Shown one piece after another: positions 52,354 through 64,000 of a DNA stretch of 64,000 nucleotides; the stretch's first letter is position 1, and each line of letters begins with the position of its first letter. The position numbers and the translations under genes were made by a program. This DNA is from Hyaloscypha bicolor E. Taxonomy: Eukaryota > Ascomycota > Leotiomycetes > Helotiales > Hyaloscyphaceae. The notes beneath the pieces were generated by a model. That model did no database searches. It was not told the DNA's origin and saw only the letters and a program-made list of their open reading frames with translations. The stretch lies in assembly GCF_002865645.1 (NCBI RefSeq), contig NW_020194620.1, positions 751,353 to 815,352 of the forward strand, read 5' to 3'.

Positions 52354-55300
52354 TCAACCATGAGCTCCTACCGCATATACGTTTGTCTTATAACTAATAC
52401 CTTTGACCTCGTCTACCTTGCCTTCTACCATCCTTGTTTGCTCCTCAAATTCGTATTCCGACAAGTCTCCCGGATCGTCGTCACCATATTCATTCCTGAA
52501 GTACATCTCTGACGAATTATCTGAGTCGCCGTCGTCCTCGCCATCGTTGTTTATATCCTGGAAAGGGGCGTGCTGAGTAACGCTCTCGGAGACCTCTGGT
52601 TCCCTTACGTCAAGCGTTGATGATGGCAAGGTGATCGGCAGACTGTTCGGTCGGGTCAGTGGGTGGCCAGTATACCCACTTTTCTCTGGGGTGAGACTTG
52701 AAAGATCGGACAGATTTTGACTCTGGTCAGTCGGAAATGTCTGAACGTGACCGAATTTGCCTGGTGTAAGACTCGACAAGATAGAGAGATTTTGTGTCGG
52801 GCTTTGAGGATTTGGCGGCTCGTCGTCAATTAAGTTGATGAGACTTGGCTTCTTGGAGGCACTGTTTGATGTTTGAGCAGGCTCCGGTGGTAGCAACATG
52901 TTTTGGATAATTTGTTTCAATCGAGGGATTCCGGAATCTGACGACAGTCGTTCTTGAGCTTTTAGGGTCTCCCCTCTGAGATCAGCAGGTGCGCTTGTCG
53001 TCACTCGAATTGGGGGACGTTTGGTCTTGGCGGCTGTTCGACGACGCTCGAGTTGTTCTTCTGCAAAATGATGAGCAAAATGTGGAGAACGGCACGATCA
53101 CAAACGGTGCGTCTTACCTCTTGCGGAATCTTCGATCACCAGAGTTCTTGGGAATCCACTAATACAGTACAGCTCCTGCTGATCCTGTTCATACTCGGCG
53201 AATGATAGTGAGATTGTCGTGGGTGTTTGTCTGCTAGATATTTTGATATCTTGCTGTCCAAGATCAAAGACCCCGCGGTCAATCATAGTGTTGAGCTTTT
53301 CAGGCGTGATGATTACCTAAGAAGTTAGCACTTTATAGCCAAGAGATGCCTGATTTAAGAATCGGATCTAACGAAATGGAAAAAGAATCTATAGAGAATG
53401 AGTACATACTCGACTCTCTGACTTGTCTCCACCATCTCGGATCAAGAAGTGTGGTTGGAAATCGCGCTCTTGTCTTCCTTTGAGGTAACGTCCAAGTTCT
53501 CGTACTTCGGTAGTGCCCGTTTCGAAACGGCATAGGAGTAGTCCTGCGGAAGAATAAGTAAATCGGTGGGCATTCAATGCAATAAACCAACATACCTGAG
53601 CAAACAAAGGATTCTGAGGCATGAATTTCCTTTGGCGTCATTTTCTCGAAATAGAAAGAGCTAGCAATCAACCGATGAGCGATGCTACGAATCAATCGTT
53701 TGTTGGCAGAAGATGAGAGCTCGTCAATAGTTCTGTCTTGAAGAGATTTCAAGTCCTTTTTGGCATCGATTGAAGGTACATCACTTTTCAAGTCGGGATT
53801 CAAGCGTATGTACCGCTGGCAGTTGACATCGGAGTTGTTTGCCCCAAATATATCAGCAACGAAATCCCTCCATGCTAGTTCCGAATCAAGAGTACTTTCC
53901 ATGCGGTTGACCTAGAATGCCGGTCGGATCAGTATCGTCATCCTTTTGCCCAATGTCTCTTCCGAATATTTCTCAGGAACAGGCTTACCAAAACCGAAAA
54001 GAAGTTCTTGGCATTCCCAGCAGCACGGAAAACGCGTCTCGGGCGAGATGTCTGCTTCTTTTCTGCGGCATCTGTTTTCCCATACTTTTTAGCCGTCTTA
54101 CGTTTCTCTAATTCGTTCTGGCTTTTTGCACCTCTCGCCACGCCTGCCTCAGTTTCCTCTTGGTTCTGTCCCGTTCCGATAGAAAGCATGAGATCGGGAT
54201 GACAATCGGCGACTTCGGGCCACAGAAGCTTCCGTTCATTGTTTGCGATCTTGATCGGATTGTTGAAATAGAGGGCGCCGTCAAGATATTTTCGATCGGC
54301 GTTTGGATGGACGAACGGCTTGAAAAAGGAAGGGGCGGCAGAGGTGGCCGCAGCTGCTTCCCAAACCTTCAGTCCCAGACGAGAGCCAAGAGAGAATTCA
54401 ATCTGATAATTAAGCCGTGGCTCATCTTTTCGGCCGTAATTTGATAAGATTATCGGATTTTGTCCTGTGCCGGATGTGGTGGCCACGGCTACTTTTGTCA
54501 TGTATGCGGTATCCGTCTCTTGTTCCCCACCGAACAAGAATTGTTCGCCAAACGCAGTGTTCAAGGAGCGATGAAGAGGCCTCGTCTTATACTTACTTCC
54601 ATGTCGTAGTGTTACCGCTTTGTTGACAACTTTCACGCTCGATAGTTCACGGGGCGTGAAAGCCTGGTCACACAAGGATGAGAACTTTTCCGTGCTCGTC
54701 CTTATTGACCAATGTTTGGCACCAATTCCGAGCGCTATTATACCGCCAGTGCTAACAAGTTTATTAGACCACATGCATTGGTAATTTGAAATAAGCTTAC
54801 CTTGTTCCTACAATGAGATCAAAGAATCTTTGAACAGGAATCCTGCCTCCGATCGCTCGTTCAATCGCTCTCAATACCTCCAGCTCAATTATACCACGGA
54901 CGCCGCCTCTATTGAAGAAAAAAAAACATTAGCTCAATTCACGGAACTGCACATTGACTTACCCGTCCAATGATAAGACCCGTACTCCAGCAAAATCAGG
55001 CTTGAAGCGGACCACCCAATAACCGTAGGCCTTCGATTCTTCTGGATGCAGCGGACAAGAGTCCATGCTCACAGATGAATGCTCCAGCCTCTTTCCATAG
55101 CTCTTGACACAATCGGTGCATAGGACGTGGCCGCATGGCAAAGGATGCTCAGGTACTTTCATCAAGCAGCAATAGCAAGTAGCTAGACTCATATAATCCA
55201 TAGCTCCTCTCCTATCCTGAAAAAAGACCTGTACGTGATCCTCAAGATGTAATTGGAATGCGTCTTCGGCCTCCAATATCTTCAACTGGCTAGCTCCAAT

Positions 55301-57281
55301 GGACTGGCGTTTTTGCTGCAGCTTAGCATCACAGGTTTCCAGATTTCTCTTGATGGACTCGAGCCATTTTTTCTGGTAGACCTCCCGCGAGAAATTGGAT
55401 TCGTATTGACCAGAAGTTCTAGATCCAATGATTCGGCCGTTCCCATCTTGATGGCCTTTTGATAGATGGCCAGCTCTCATGTTGCGACAAGCACGTCCGC
55501 GAGAATCGCGAAAGGAACAAGGCCAAAACATATCGCAGAACCGATCCAGTGCCCCTTTACACATATTGCTATAATATTTGTTGAAGAAGTCCATGAGGTG
55601 GCCTATAGATAGTTAGATATTCAGTAGAGCATGGGAAAGGATGTATGTGCTGACCAGGACGACGCCCCCGAACAGCATCTAGAAGAAGACAAGAAGCTAC
55701 AAAGGGGCTTAGCTCTTCGAAGATGATAGTGGCATCGTGGTATTCATGCTTCTGTTGCATATCGGCTGCCAGATTTGAGACATGATCTCCGAAATTTTGA
55801 GGAACCGGATGGTTTCTTACTGCAATCTCGACAAAGTTAAACGGAACGTCGAGTCGCTTCGAGAAGTGGTTGAACCCAGCTTCGAGGTATTCGTTCAATT
55901 CATCTGCATGAGGAAGCATGCGGACCCTCTGCCGGGCAGAGAAGGCGGCATCGCAATCATGTATGATACGATCATGCAACTTCCCAAGTTGGTCGTTGAT
56001 AAGCATATAACGGCCTTTCGCAGGTATTCGCACGACTGAGATTGAAGAATAGTAGCATTTGATGAGCTCTTCCATGGTTCTGATCCTTTTACCCTTCAGC
56101 CGCCACCATTCCTTGTATTTTCGGAAGTCAGGGTCGATGTCGACAGCATGCTTAATCTTTTCCATCAAGTTTTTGGTGGCCTTCTCGACATCCCATTCGT
56201 CTTCGTGGACTTGTAGATCTGTTGCATTGAGAACAACAATGGCATGGGGAAGTATCGGCTGATTGAGTGATTTTTCTAGAGAAGAAGCTGCCCAATCAAG
56301 AAGGAGCTTTAATGCTACAGACTCAAAGGCCCTGGATGATGGATAAGTGTATGAAAAGGACAAGATTTGGGGATTGAGCTTACTTTGGGTTGCGAAGAAC
56401 GAAGATAATAACATCAGAGAAAGTAAAGAGCAGCCGCGGATATAAATGCTTCACGGCGTATTCTCTTCCACTTGTCACATCATCTTTCGCCCACTCAAGG
56501 ACCTTTTTCGCTCCACCAATGACAAGCTTTTTAACTTCCTCCGATGGGTGAGGGGCTGTGTTCTTCAAGGCTTGGTTGGCGAGTGGGGCTTGTTCACCAC
56601 CATCGAGACCTTCACAATCTGCGTACAGCATGGGAAACTGGCTGTGTATGGTAGATGGGTCGGCATAGAGATGAACATCGCCTGAGGTAGGTAGATTGTC
56701 GTGCCTACTTGCTCCCACGACAGGAGATGGAAAGTCAGAGGTCGAGTCACCGCTCTTAAGCAGCCCGTGAGATATGAGCATCTTGATCAGGGTGCTTTTC
56801 CCAGCATCTAACATGTCAGCCAAGTTGTGAAATGAATAGTTTACTTACTTGTCTGGCCGATGAACGACACCAATTGAGGATATCTTGTACAGCCATTCGA
56901 AGGACGACTTTCTGCCATCAGTGTGGCATACCTTCCATAGTTCCTAAACACTGGTGTATGGAGATGTGTCACAGGATTTTGATTTTCACTGCGCTCAACC
57001 CCAAACCATTTGCTGCCAGCATCGTCTTCATGCAGCTTCTTCAGCGTATCTAGGCTGCTTGGGGGGTCGAGAATGCCCTTCAGGCTGTTGACCACATTCA
57101 CATCGGTTTTTTCGTGTGGCAATCCATCGAGTCCAACCTTCTTTGGGAGATGTGGAGTTTGCAATAACCAGCAAGCCGTGCAAAAGAACGAGTCGCAGCT
57201 GGCGCAGAACCAGCGTGGGAGATCGGGTGTCCCACAATATGCAGCCTCACAGAAATGTGAGGCTGTCATGTTTGAAGTCAT
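52354..57281 (-). CDS. Zinc finger-GTPase-RING-patatin phospholipase fusion, 1466 residues
   Basis: Ten exons (57281-56849, 56807-56384, 56331-55655, 55602-54963, 54908-54801, 54751-53989, 53911-53596, 53543-53410, 53316-53118, 53060-52354), all joining in phase. The ATG at 57281 is the first in frame. N-terminal zinc finger: C11, C16, C26, C29, C34, C37, H44, H56. GTPase-like domain: P-loop GQTNAGKST at 142-150, G3-like YADCEGLDGGE, G4-like NATD near 317. RING-like finger near 649-700 (C-Y-C-C, then PCGHVLCTDC). Patatin domain: DGGGVRG near 723, nucleophile GTSTGG with Ser761, Asp of YLDGALYFNNP near 917. The tail is disordered and acidic with two NLSxLSSLTPxKxG repeats. Patatins cleave membrane lipids; in fungi they serve as effectors of NLR-type proteins. 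An immune or allorecognition role is inferred. Confidence 0.88.
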
Positions 57282-57884
57282 TGAAACTGACGCCGAGTCG
57301 CCAAGGAAGAGTGAGTTGAGCAACTCGACAGACAAAAGACGGAAGGAGCTGTTCTATCTAATGAGAGCAGACGAGTCATAAGTAGAGCCTCAGTCAGATC
57401 TTACATCCCTGCCCAACTGAGCTGAGCTGGAGCTCGGTTCCGATATTCGAGCCAACCGATCCTGCCCAGCATCTCGCACTGAGCCGCCAGCCTTGCCGGG
57501 GAAAGACTTATATGTGATAGTGGTTGCATGGTGCATGAGTCAAACAGATCTCCGAGCCAATTGGAATTCCATCGTTAGCCTCAACTCGAGAATCCTCGGA
57601 GAAACTCAAAAACCCAGCCGTGCCAAATACATGTCGTGTCACACGAGCACGACGGGCAGACGACGGGCAGAGTTCGGGGGTATCCCGTCCTTGACTCAAA
57701 GAAGCCACCAATACAAGTTCGCCCAACATTCCATCTAGGCAGCTGTTTGCCTTGGCATAAATCAAGGAAAAGCTGTCTTAACAATTCGCAGCCTTGCCTG
57801 AATGATGAACAGCTTAAGCCGGGCGATAGTAGCCCAAGTGGGATGCTTCTGCATGTGGCTTATCTGCACATGACCCATCTGATA
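57282..57884. promoter_or_regulatory. Upstream region of the patatin fusion gene
   Basis: About 600 bp between the start codon and the DNA transposon, normal composition. No gene with coding character is seen; the promoter must lie here. Confidence 0.4.
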
Positions 57885-58030
57885 CCCCCCGTTCGTCAAT
57901 ACGAGCGATTGATCAATCGTAGCGCCCGATTAATCAATGGGGGGGGGGATTACGATTCGGGCTCCACAGTAGGTCCCGATTAATTAATCGGGACCCCGAT
58001 TACCTAATCGGGTAATATTAAGGTTTCGGG
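57885..58030 (+). repeat. Left terminal inverted repeat
   Basis: Contains nested palindromes around CGATTRATYAATCG, including CCCGATTAATTAATCGGG at about 57975-57992, and a run of ten G at 57939-57948. Confidence 0.8.
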
Positions 58031-58079
58031 AATGGCAAAAGCAGTATATATTAGTATACTTCACCCAAATCAAGCTTTA

Positions 58080-58340
58080 TTATACATGCCTCCCACTTCG
58101 TCTAGGTGCTTTCATAGCTACCCTAGCCCTTTTTGGTACCCTCACACCTACTTGTTTACCTGATTCCCCTTCTCTAGCTCCATGCTCACGTGCTTGCTCA
58201 ATAGCTACTCTCTTTTTTGCTCTCTCAGATACCCTTCCAGCCTTCTGAACTAACGAAATTAAACCCCGATTATTCTCCTTTGCCACTGCTTTAGGGAGGG
58301 TAATTTTGTCTTTCTTATAGGCCGTACCAGTAATAGGCAA
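58080..58340 (-). pseudogene. 3' end of the transposon integrase-like gene
   Basis: An 86-codon open stretch, ending in a basic tail (ARVAMKAPRRSGRHV). It starts with MPITGTAYKKDK only because an upstream in-frame stop (TAA in a CAA-like context) cuts the reading; YPDLP just before it suggests the frame once ran on. Basic, low complexity, Ala/Arg/Glu-rich. Reading direction is toward the left TIR. Confidence 0.5.
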
Positions 58341-58749
58341 ATCAGGATAAGTTAATTATAAAGCAACTTTATTAAGAGTATTATACGGCCAGAGGGTTAT
58401 AAGCTTACTATACTTAGTAGTTAACCGGTAGCCCTGTTTTTAATTAGCTTTAGCTAAAAGTATATCCTTATAAGTTATATATCTTTGAAATCTTTTCCAG
58501 AACTCTTACTAGAATCCGAGCCATTTCTATACTAAATTAATATTACTTTGGGATCTATAAGGTTGCGATTTCCTAAATATTATATTCAAGAGCTTTAGTA
58601 CTAGCCCTCTTTACTATCTTCTCTTACTATTTCTTTATATGCTCCGTAACCCTCTTAATTAGTTTAGACAAAATTATCTCCTTTACTACTTCCTCCTATT
58701 CTGCTTCCTTATTAATAAATAAGCTATCCTCTCTATTATTTTCTTCTCC

Positions 58750-60000
58750 TTAAACCTTAATAGTAGATAATTATTCAGAAGCACTATTCTTATTAATATT
58801 GATTTCCCTCTCTCCTAAGGCTATATATATATGGCAAGCACTTTCCTTATAATTTAGGAAATTAGTAGGTAGCTTTCGTCTAAACCAGACCTCATATGGC
58901 ATATTACTCTTAGAAAGAATAGATATAGCCATAGTATTAATTACTTATATAATTAAAGGAAGTAATTATATCCAAGATTAGATACTAGTATCTGCTTGTA
59001 TAGCCCGTAGTTATTTCTTGAAGATTTAATTAGTAACCTTAATAGAGCCCTAAAATTAGGGGTAATAAGCTCGTCTGCAAATAATCTTTATTTCTCTTTT
59101 CTTATAAACCTTAATTACTTTCTCCTTAAACTCGCTTCTATTATTACAGGCTAGAATAGTAATATATCCATTTTCATTTAGCTATTTAATAAGCTTATTT
59201 ATAGCTTCGTCTGCAGTCTTAGCCTTAAGCTTACGGATCTAAACAAACTTGGAAAAATGGCATTTTAATTACTAGATCTATATATATTCTCTATCCGGAT
59301 TATACTATAATAATATTAGTAAGTAATATAGATAAAAATCGCAATTTTTATAATTTTCGCAAAAATTGCAAAAATCGCGAAAATTACAGGAAAAGCTCAA
59401 AAATATAGGAAATATAGGAAATATAGGAAAGGCTAAAATAGGAGTAAATCATATAACTTAGGAAATACTTATACGAAAATCTATTAAATCCAGAACCATA
59501 TACTAGCCAGGATAATAAGATTAAATAAGTATTATTCCTATATTATTCTTTTAAGCCTTCTCCTTATTATAATAAGTATAATAGGTACTTATCTAAGCGT
59601 AATTATTACGGGATAGGCCATGCCAAAGTCGTCTTATATACTCAAATATAGTATTAGAAGCTATTATATAATTAGTATAAAAATTAGTAGCTTTAAGAAA
59701 ATATTTACCTATATATATTAATTTCTCATAAATAGTAGTCAAAATCTCAAAGGTATTATTATAGTAAAGAATATACCGGGCTAGAAGGATCTTATTATAG
59801 CGAGTATTATAGTACTCCTTATAATATACTTAATTATCCTGAAGCTCGTATAAGTGGGATTCGTACTTTAATATTAGCCTAGTAGTATTTCTCTGCCTTA
59901 GTTCTACTAGAAAGCGGAGTATTAGGATTTTGAAGCCACTATCTAATATCCATACGTTTTCTAGTAATAAGAATTTTCCTACTACCCCCCTTAGCAAGCC
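58750..60000 (-). pseudogene. Integrase-like DDE core relic
   Basis: On the minus strand the frame gives NGYITILACNNRSEFKEKV (59105-59170) and, after several stops, MPYEVWFRRKLPTN (58866-58905). This order fits integrase-core proteins of the KRBA2/Ginger kind (C-D-N-G-x-E-F-K, then PYE-FG-K). The Asp of the DNG box reads Asn. AT-rich palindromic DNA at 59340-59430 breaks the upstream part. Confidence 0.45.
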
Positions 60001-60600
60001 TCTAATCCCATACAGCTTTGTCTTCGGCAGACTAATTATTAGTAGGCTCTTTAGTAATTAGGGAGGGCAAAAACTGGATACCAGACGAACAAGCTCCTAG
60101 AGCAGTAATATTAAAATATTACTCTGCTTGCCTATAAATATACTAATAAGGCATATGCGGGATTGGGGATAAACGAAGGATTAAAAGAGACATATTAGAA
60201 GTAAGGTAATTAATTAATTAAGAGATATAAAAATCAGTAGTTATACTTGGTAAATTAGTGCTTGTAGTACTTGTAGTATGAACTATATCTAGAAAATAAG
60301 GAAGTAAAGGCCCCATATATATCTAGAAGCTCTAGAGAAGTGTTTTTACTCCTATTATTATTTGCCTTAATACCTAGAAAAAAATTAAATAAACTATATA
60401 ATACTATAGGTATAGTATAAATAAGTAAGATATAAGCAAAATAAGAAAATTAGACTTGAGGATATACTTAGTATTAAATATTAGAAATCTATATTATAGT
60501 ATAAAGAGTAAAGCTTAAGCGAAGTAAAGAATATAGAATTGAGGATATATTTAGTATGAACTAGTAAGTAAAAGCTTTTAACTCCCTTAGCCCTATTAGC

Positions 60601-60747
60601 CCCGAAACCCCAATATTATGCGATTAATTAATCGGGACCCACTATAGAGCCCGAATCGTAATTAGCCCCGATTAACTAATCATAGCGTCCGATTAATTAA
60701 TAGGAGGGGGCAATTGATTAATCGCTTGTATTAACGAACGGGGAGGA
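60601..60747 (-). repeat. Right terminal inverted repeat
   Basis: Reverse complement of the left TIR with about four in five bases kept; the palindromes GCGATTAATTAATCG and CCGATTAATTAATAGG recur. Confidence 0.8.
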
Positions 60748-61289
60748 ACACATCCGTGGCAGCATCTCTAATAGGGATGGCTGACTTTATACTTTACGTA
60801 ATTTACATAAGGCTCTTCGACTTTATATTACGAAAGGCTCTTCAGCTCGTGTAATATAGTATAAAAGAGGGTATAATTCATGTATAAAGGAGAGTATAAT
60901 TAGGTTAGGTAATCCCAATAATTGTTTCCAAAGGCCTGAAACTCCAGGTTATTATACTAATTAGGGAGGCCCTAAAAGCCCTAAAAATCACCCTGAATCT
61001 CCGGAATAACCTTAATAGAATTAGCCCTTCTCTGCTTACTAATCGATTTAGTTAATATAAAATCGTTTAGTTTAAAGTCCTCTAGAAATATTATTCTAAA
61101 TATTATAAAGTCGTCTTTTCTAAATCAAGCCTTTATAGCTTAATAACCTCAGGATTAAATAGATTATCTATATTAACTTCATTTATTCGCTTTTTTTCCT
61201 TTTATATTCTCTTATTTATATTATTATAATTAGTATATAAAAATTAAAAATTAATATAAATAAAGATAAGCTTATTAAATATTTATTTA
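60748..61289. other. Unassigned spacer
   Basis: Intermediate composition with a repeated AAGGCTCTTC motif near 60812 and 60835. No coding frame and no partner repeat found in the window. Confidence 0.3.
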
Positions 61290-62570
61290 TACTTTTATAG
61301 AATATTATATACTATATTATATTTATAGCTTATTCTATAAACTAGACCCAATTAAATATAATAGATACTAGAAGTATAATTCAGGAAATTAATTTCCTAA
61401 ACTAAACTTCTATTTCTAGAATATATTATTTTACTAATTATAAATATAATTAGTATTTTATAATTATATATAATAATACTTAGTATTTCTAATAAACTAA
61501 TACTAATTAGTTTATATATATAAATTAGAAGTAGATTTAATAGAAAGCCTTAAAATATCTAATAACTAAAAATAATTTAATCTATTCCTATATTAAAAGG
61601 GAAAACTATTTATTAATTCCTTAAAATATCTAGTAACTTAAAAAAAATAACTAGTTTTTACTAATAGAAATAGCTATTTATTTAACTATTTTTAATTAAA
61701 TAGAAACTATTTAATTATTTCTTAATATTTGAAATAATTCTATAAAAAATAATATTTTATAAAGCTAAATATTTTTATAAACTATTAAAGCAATTACTTA
61801 TTTACTTTTAATAATTTCTTATATTAGAAACTAATTAAAAATACCTTAATTATAAATCTTCGAATTTTCAAACTTCTATAAATACTATTTCTATAATAGT
61901 AAAACTATAAACTTAGAAACTATTTATTTTATTTATATATTATTATAATATTAGAAAAACTATTCCAGAATATATATATATACTATATATATATATATTT
62001 GAAAAATATCTTAATTCCGATTTTAAACTTTTTAAAACCTCGATTTTCTTATATTTTTCTTATAATTTTACTTCGATTTCTAATTATAATTCCTCTATAT
62101 ATTCTATTATTATAAATATAATACTTTTAATACTAAATCTTTAAACTAAACTATTATTTTTATAAATATTTTTAGCTTTTTAACTCTTTTTCTTTTTCTA
62201 TTTCGAATTATATATATATATTAAAAAAATAAAATTAAATAAATAAAAGGCAAGAATTAGGAAATAAAATAATAGAATTAATATAAATAAAATAATAAAA
62301 AAGAATTTCTATAATTATTATAAAGCCAGAATATATTATTATATTATAAAATAATAAAGTAATAAAAACCTATAAAATTTATTTTAGAAAAACTTTAAAG
62401 AATTCAATTCTATAATCTTTAATTAAATAAACTATATCGAGTTATATATCTTATAAATTTACTTATAATATAAAGGTATTTATTTTAAATAAAACTATTA
62501 AAAACTCTTAGTTATATAGTTCTTAGCTAATATTATTATAAAGAAATTAAAAAGTAAATAAAATAATACT
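61290..62570 (+). mobile_element. Copia 5' fragment
   Basis: Direct repeat of 47560-48890: LTR-like block at 61290-61530, then leader and gag start. Decayed, stops in all frames. Confidence 0.6.
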
Positions 62571-64000
62571 AATATTAATTAAAAAGACTTAATTTAAATA
62601 AATCTTATAAAAGAACTAATTATTTTAGTCTATATTATAATTAGAAATATAAAGACCATTTATAAGATATTTATTAATAGATAATAAGATAATAAAATAA
62701 ATTAGTAAATTATAAAACTATAATATTAAATTTAATATAAAACTAATTTCTATTCTTTTTATAAGATTTAGGGAAGCCTTTTCTAAATAGAAGACTCTAA
62801 TAATATATATATATATAATTAGTAATTTATAAGTCTAATACTTATAATATAAATAATAATTAGTTATAATATTAAAGAGCTATTAATTTCTCTAATTAAT
62901 ACCTGTAATATCCGAGATTTATTATATATTCTTAAGTTATATATAACTCTATATATATTATAACTATATTTCTTTTCTAGAATCTTATTCCCAAGATTTA
63001 TTAATCTATTCTAATAAAATATTTATTTAATTATTTATTTAATTAAAGTAAATTTCTAGTATTTTAGGAAGTAGTTTTATTAATATAATCTAAATAATAG
63101 ATATAAAAATCATCTAATTAGATTAGGGCTAAATAAATAAAAAGAAAAATTAATTATATTTCAGATATAAGAACTAGCTAGTAATTATAATTTCGTTTAA
63201 AAACTAAGTATTCTAATTAGCTTAATTTAAAGTACTAAGATATTATTTTACAAAATTAATACTATTTATTAGATTTTATATTAAAATAATCTAAATAATT
63301 ATATAAAAAGAATTTAATAAAATATTTATATAAGAAATTTATATAAATATTTCTAAGATTCTAGAAATTATTTATAGGCTTCTAGAAATATATATTAATT
63401 AATTATACTAATTTCTAATTAGAACTAGTATAAAAACTAGTAGTTAATCTAGGTAATATAATATAGCAGACTATACTTTCTGAAAATCATATTATTTTAA
63501 TAGTTTTAAGATCTTAATTATATAATAAAGGCCGCGGCCTTTTATATATAACTTATAGAATTATATAAAAGAGCTAGTTTTTTTATAATTCTAGAAAATA
63601 ATTCCTTTTTAGTATTTAATTAATTAAGCTTTTATATATTATATATTATTTATACTTTACTATTTATACTTTTTATTTTATTATTTTATTATTAAATTAT
63701 ATTTTATATTCTAATATATTTTATATAGGTTTTTATTTTATTATAGTTTCTCTTTTATATATTTTATGATAAATAATATAGGAAAGATTAAAACTTTATA
63801 ATTAAAATAATATTCTTATAAAATTCTAAAAAATATCTATAAAACAAATTATTAGCTTAGTAAATTTAGAAAAAAAAAGAGCTATTATAATATCTTAAAT
63901 CTAAGGCTAAAATATTAAAAATATATAAGTATTAATTTTAGTATTTTATATTAATTTCTAATATATCTAGTAATTTAAATATAGGTTAGTTATAAGATAT
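62571..64000. repeat. AT-rich, RIP-like DNA to the window end
   Basis: Very AT-rich with no readable domain. Includes AAAGGCCGCGGCCTTTT at about 63527-63543, a decayed relative of 29739-29755. Otherwise nothing can be assigned. Confidence 0.5.

Larger units (their letters stand above)
57885..60747. mobile_element. DNA transposon with ~147-bp TIRs and integrase-like gene
   Basis: The two ends, 57885-58030 and 60601-60747, are reverse complements over about 147 bp (shared CCCGTTCGTYAATAC, CGATTACGATTCGGGCTC-like and GGTTTCGGG blocks). The 2.86-kb body contains a decayed integrase-like gene on the minus strand and an intact 86-codon 3' end. GC content is mixed, less decayed than the retroelements. 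An exact target duplication is not evident. Confidence 0.75.

Noticed and set aside
57493..57765. Overlapping frames on both strands upstream of the patatin gene
   Set aside because: Mutual shadows with no motif, in the promoter region.

Overview
The window is nuclear DNA of a filamentous ascomycete. The evidence is intron-rich genes with short introns (41-168 nt, GT-AG, CTAAC-type branch sites), conserved fungal proteins, and AT-rich blocks of repeats whose C-to-T/G-to-A decay looks like repeat-induced point mutation (RIP). A Leotiomycete with AT-isochores would fit, but I cannot fix the species from sequence alone.

Region 1, about 1-27.7 kb, is gene-rich. From the left it holds a partial RS-rich coiled-coil gene (-), the AAA+ helicase Rvb2 (+), the GYF-domain U5 snRNP protein Lin1/CD2BP2 (-), Ufd1 (+), a possible small orphan ORF (+), a 3145-residue DUF3638/DUF3645 protein (+), an FMN-dependent luciferase-like monooxygenase (-) and an OPT-family oligopeptide transporter (-). 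I rebuilt the exon structures by hand; every intron joins in phase. The promoter of the monooxygenase contains a fold-back repeat carrying four CACGTG boxes.

Region 2, about 27.7-51.7 kb, is an AT-rich, stop-riddled island of nested retroelements. It holds one fairly complete Copia element on the minus strand with two LTRs, a second Copia copy split by a full-length Gypsy element, further Copia fragments in both orientations, and an internally deleted Gypsy element. A 758-bp non-autonomous hAT-like element with a perfect 8-bp target duplication sits in this decayed DNA and is not itself decayed, so it arrived later.

Region 3, about 52.3-57.3 kb, is an islet of normal composition with one ten-exon gene on the minus strand. 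Its 1466-residue product fuses an N-terminal zinc finger, a P-loop GTPase-like domain, a RING-like finger and a patatin phospholipase domain. This is the layout expected of a fungal NLR-like immune or allorecognition effector, and it lies between two transposon-rich blocks.

Region 4, about 57.9-64 kb, starts with a 2.86-kb DNA transposon with about 147-bp inverted termini built of nested palindromes and a decayed integrase-like gene. More AT-rich Copia remains follow.

The strongest candidates for new biology are the zinc finger-GTPase-RING-patatin protein and the giant DUF3638 protein, which shows SecA-like motor motifs. Similarity calls come from recognising motifs by eye; no database search was run.
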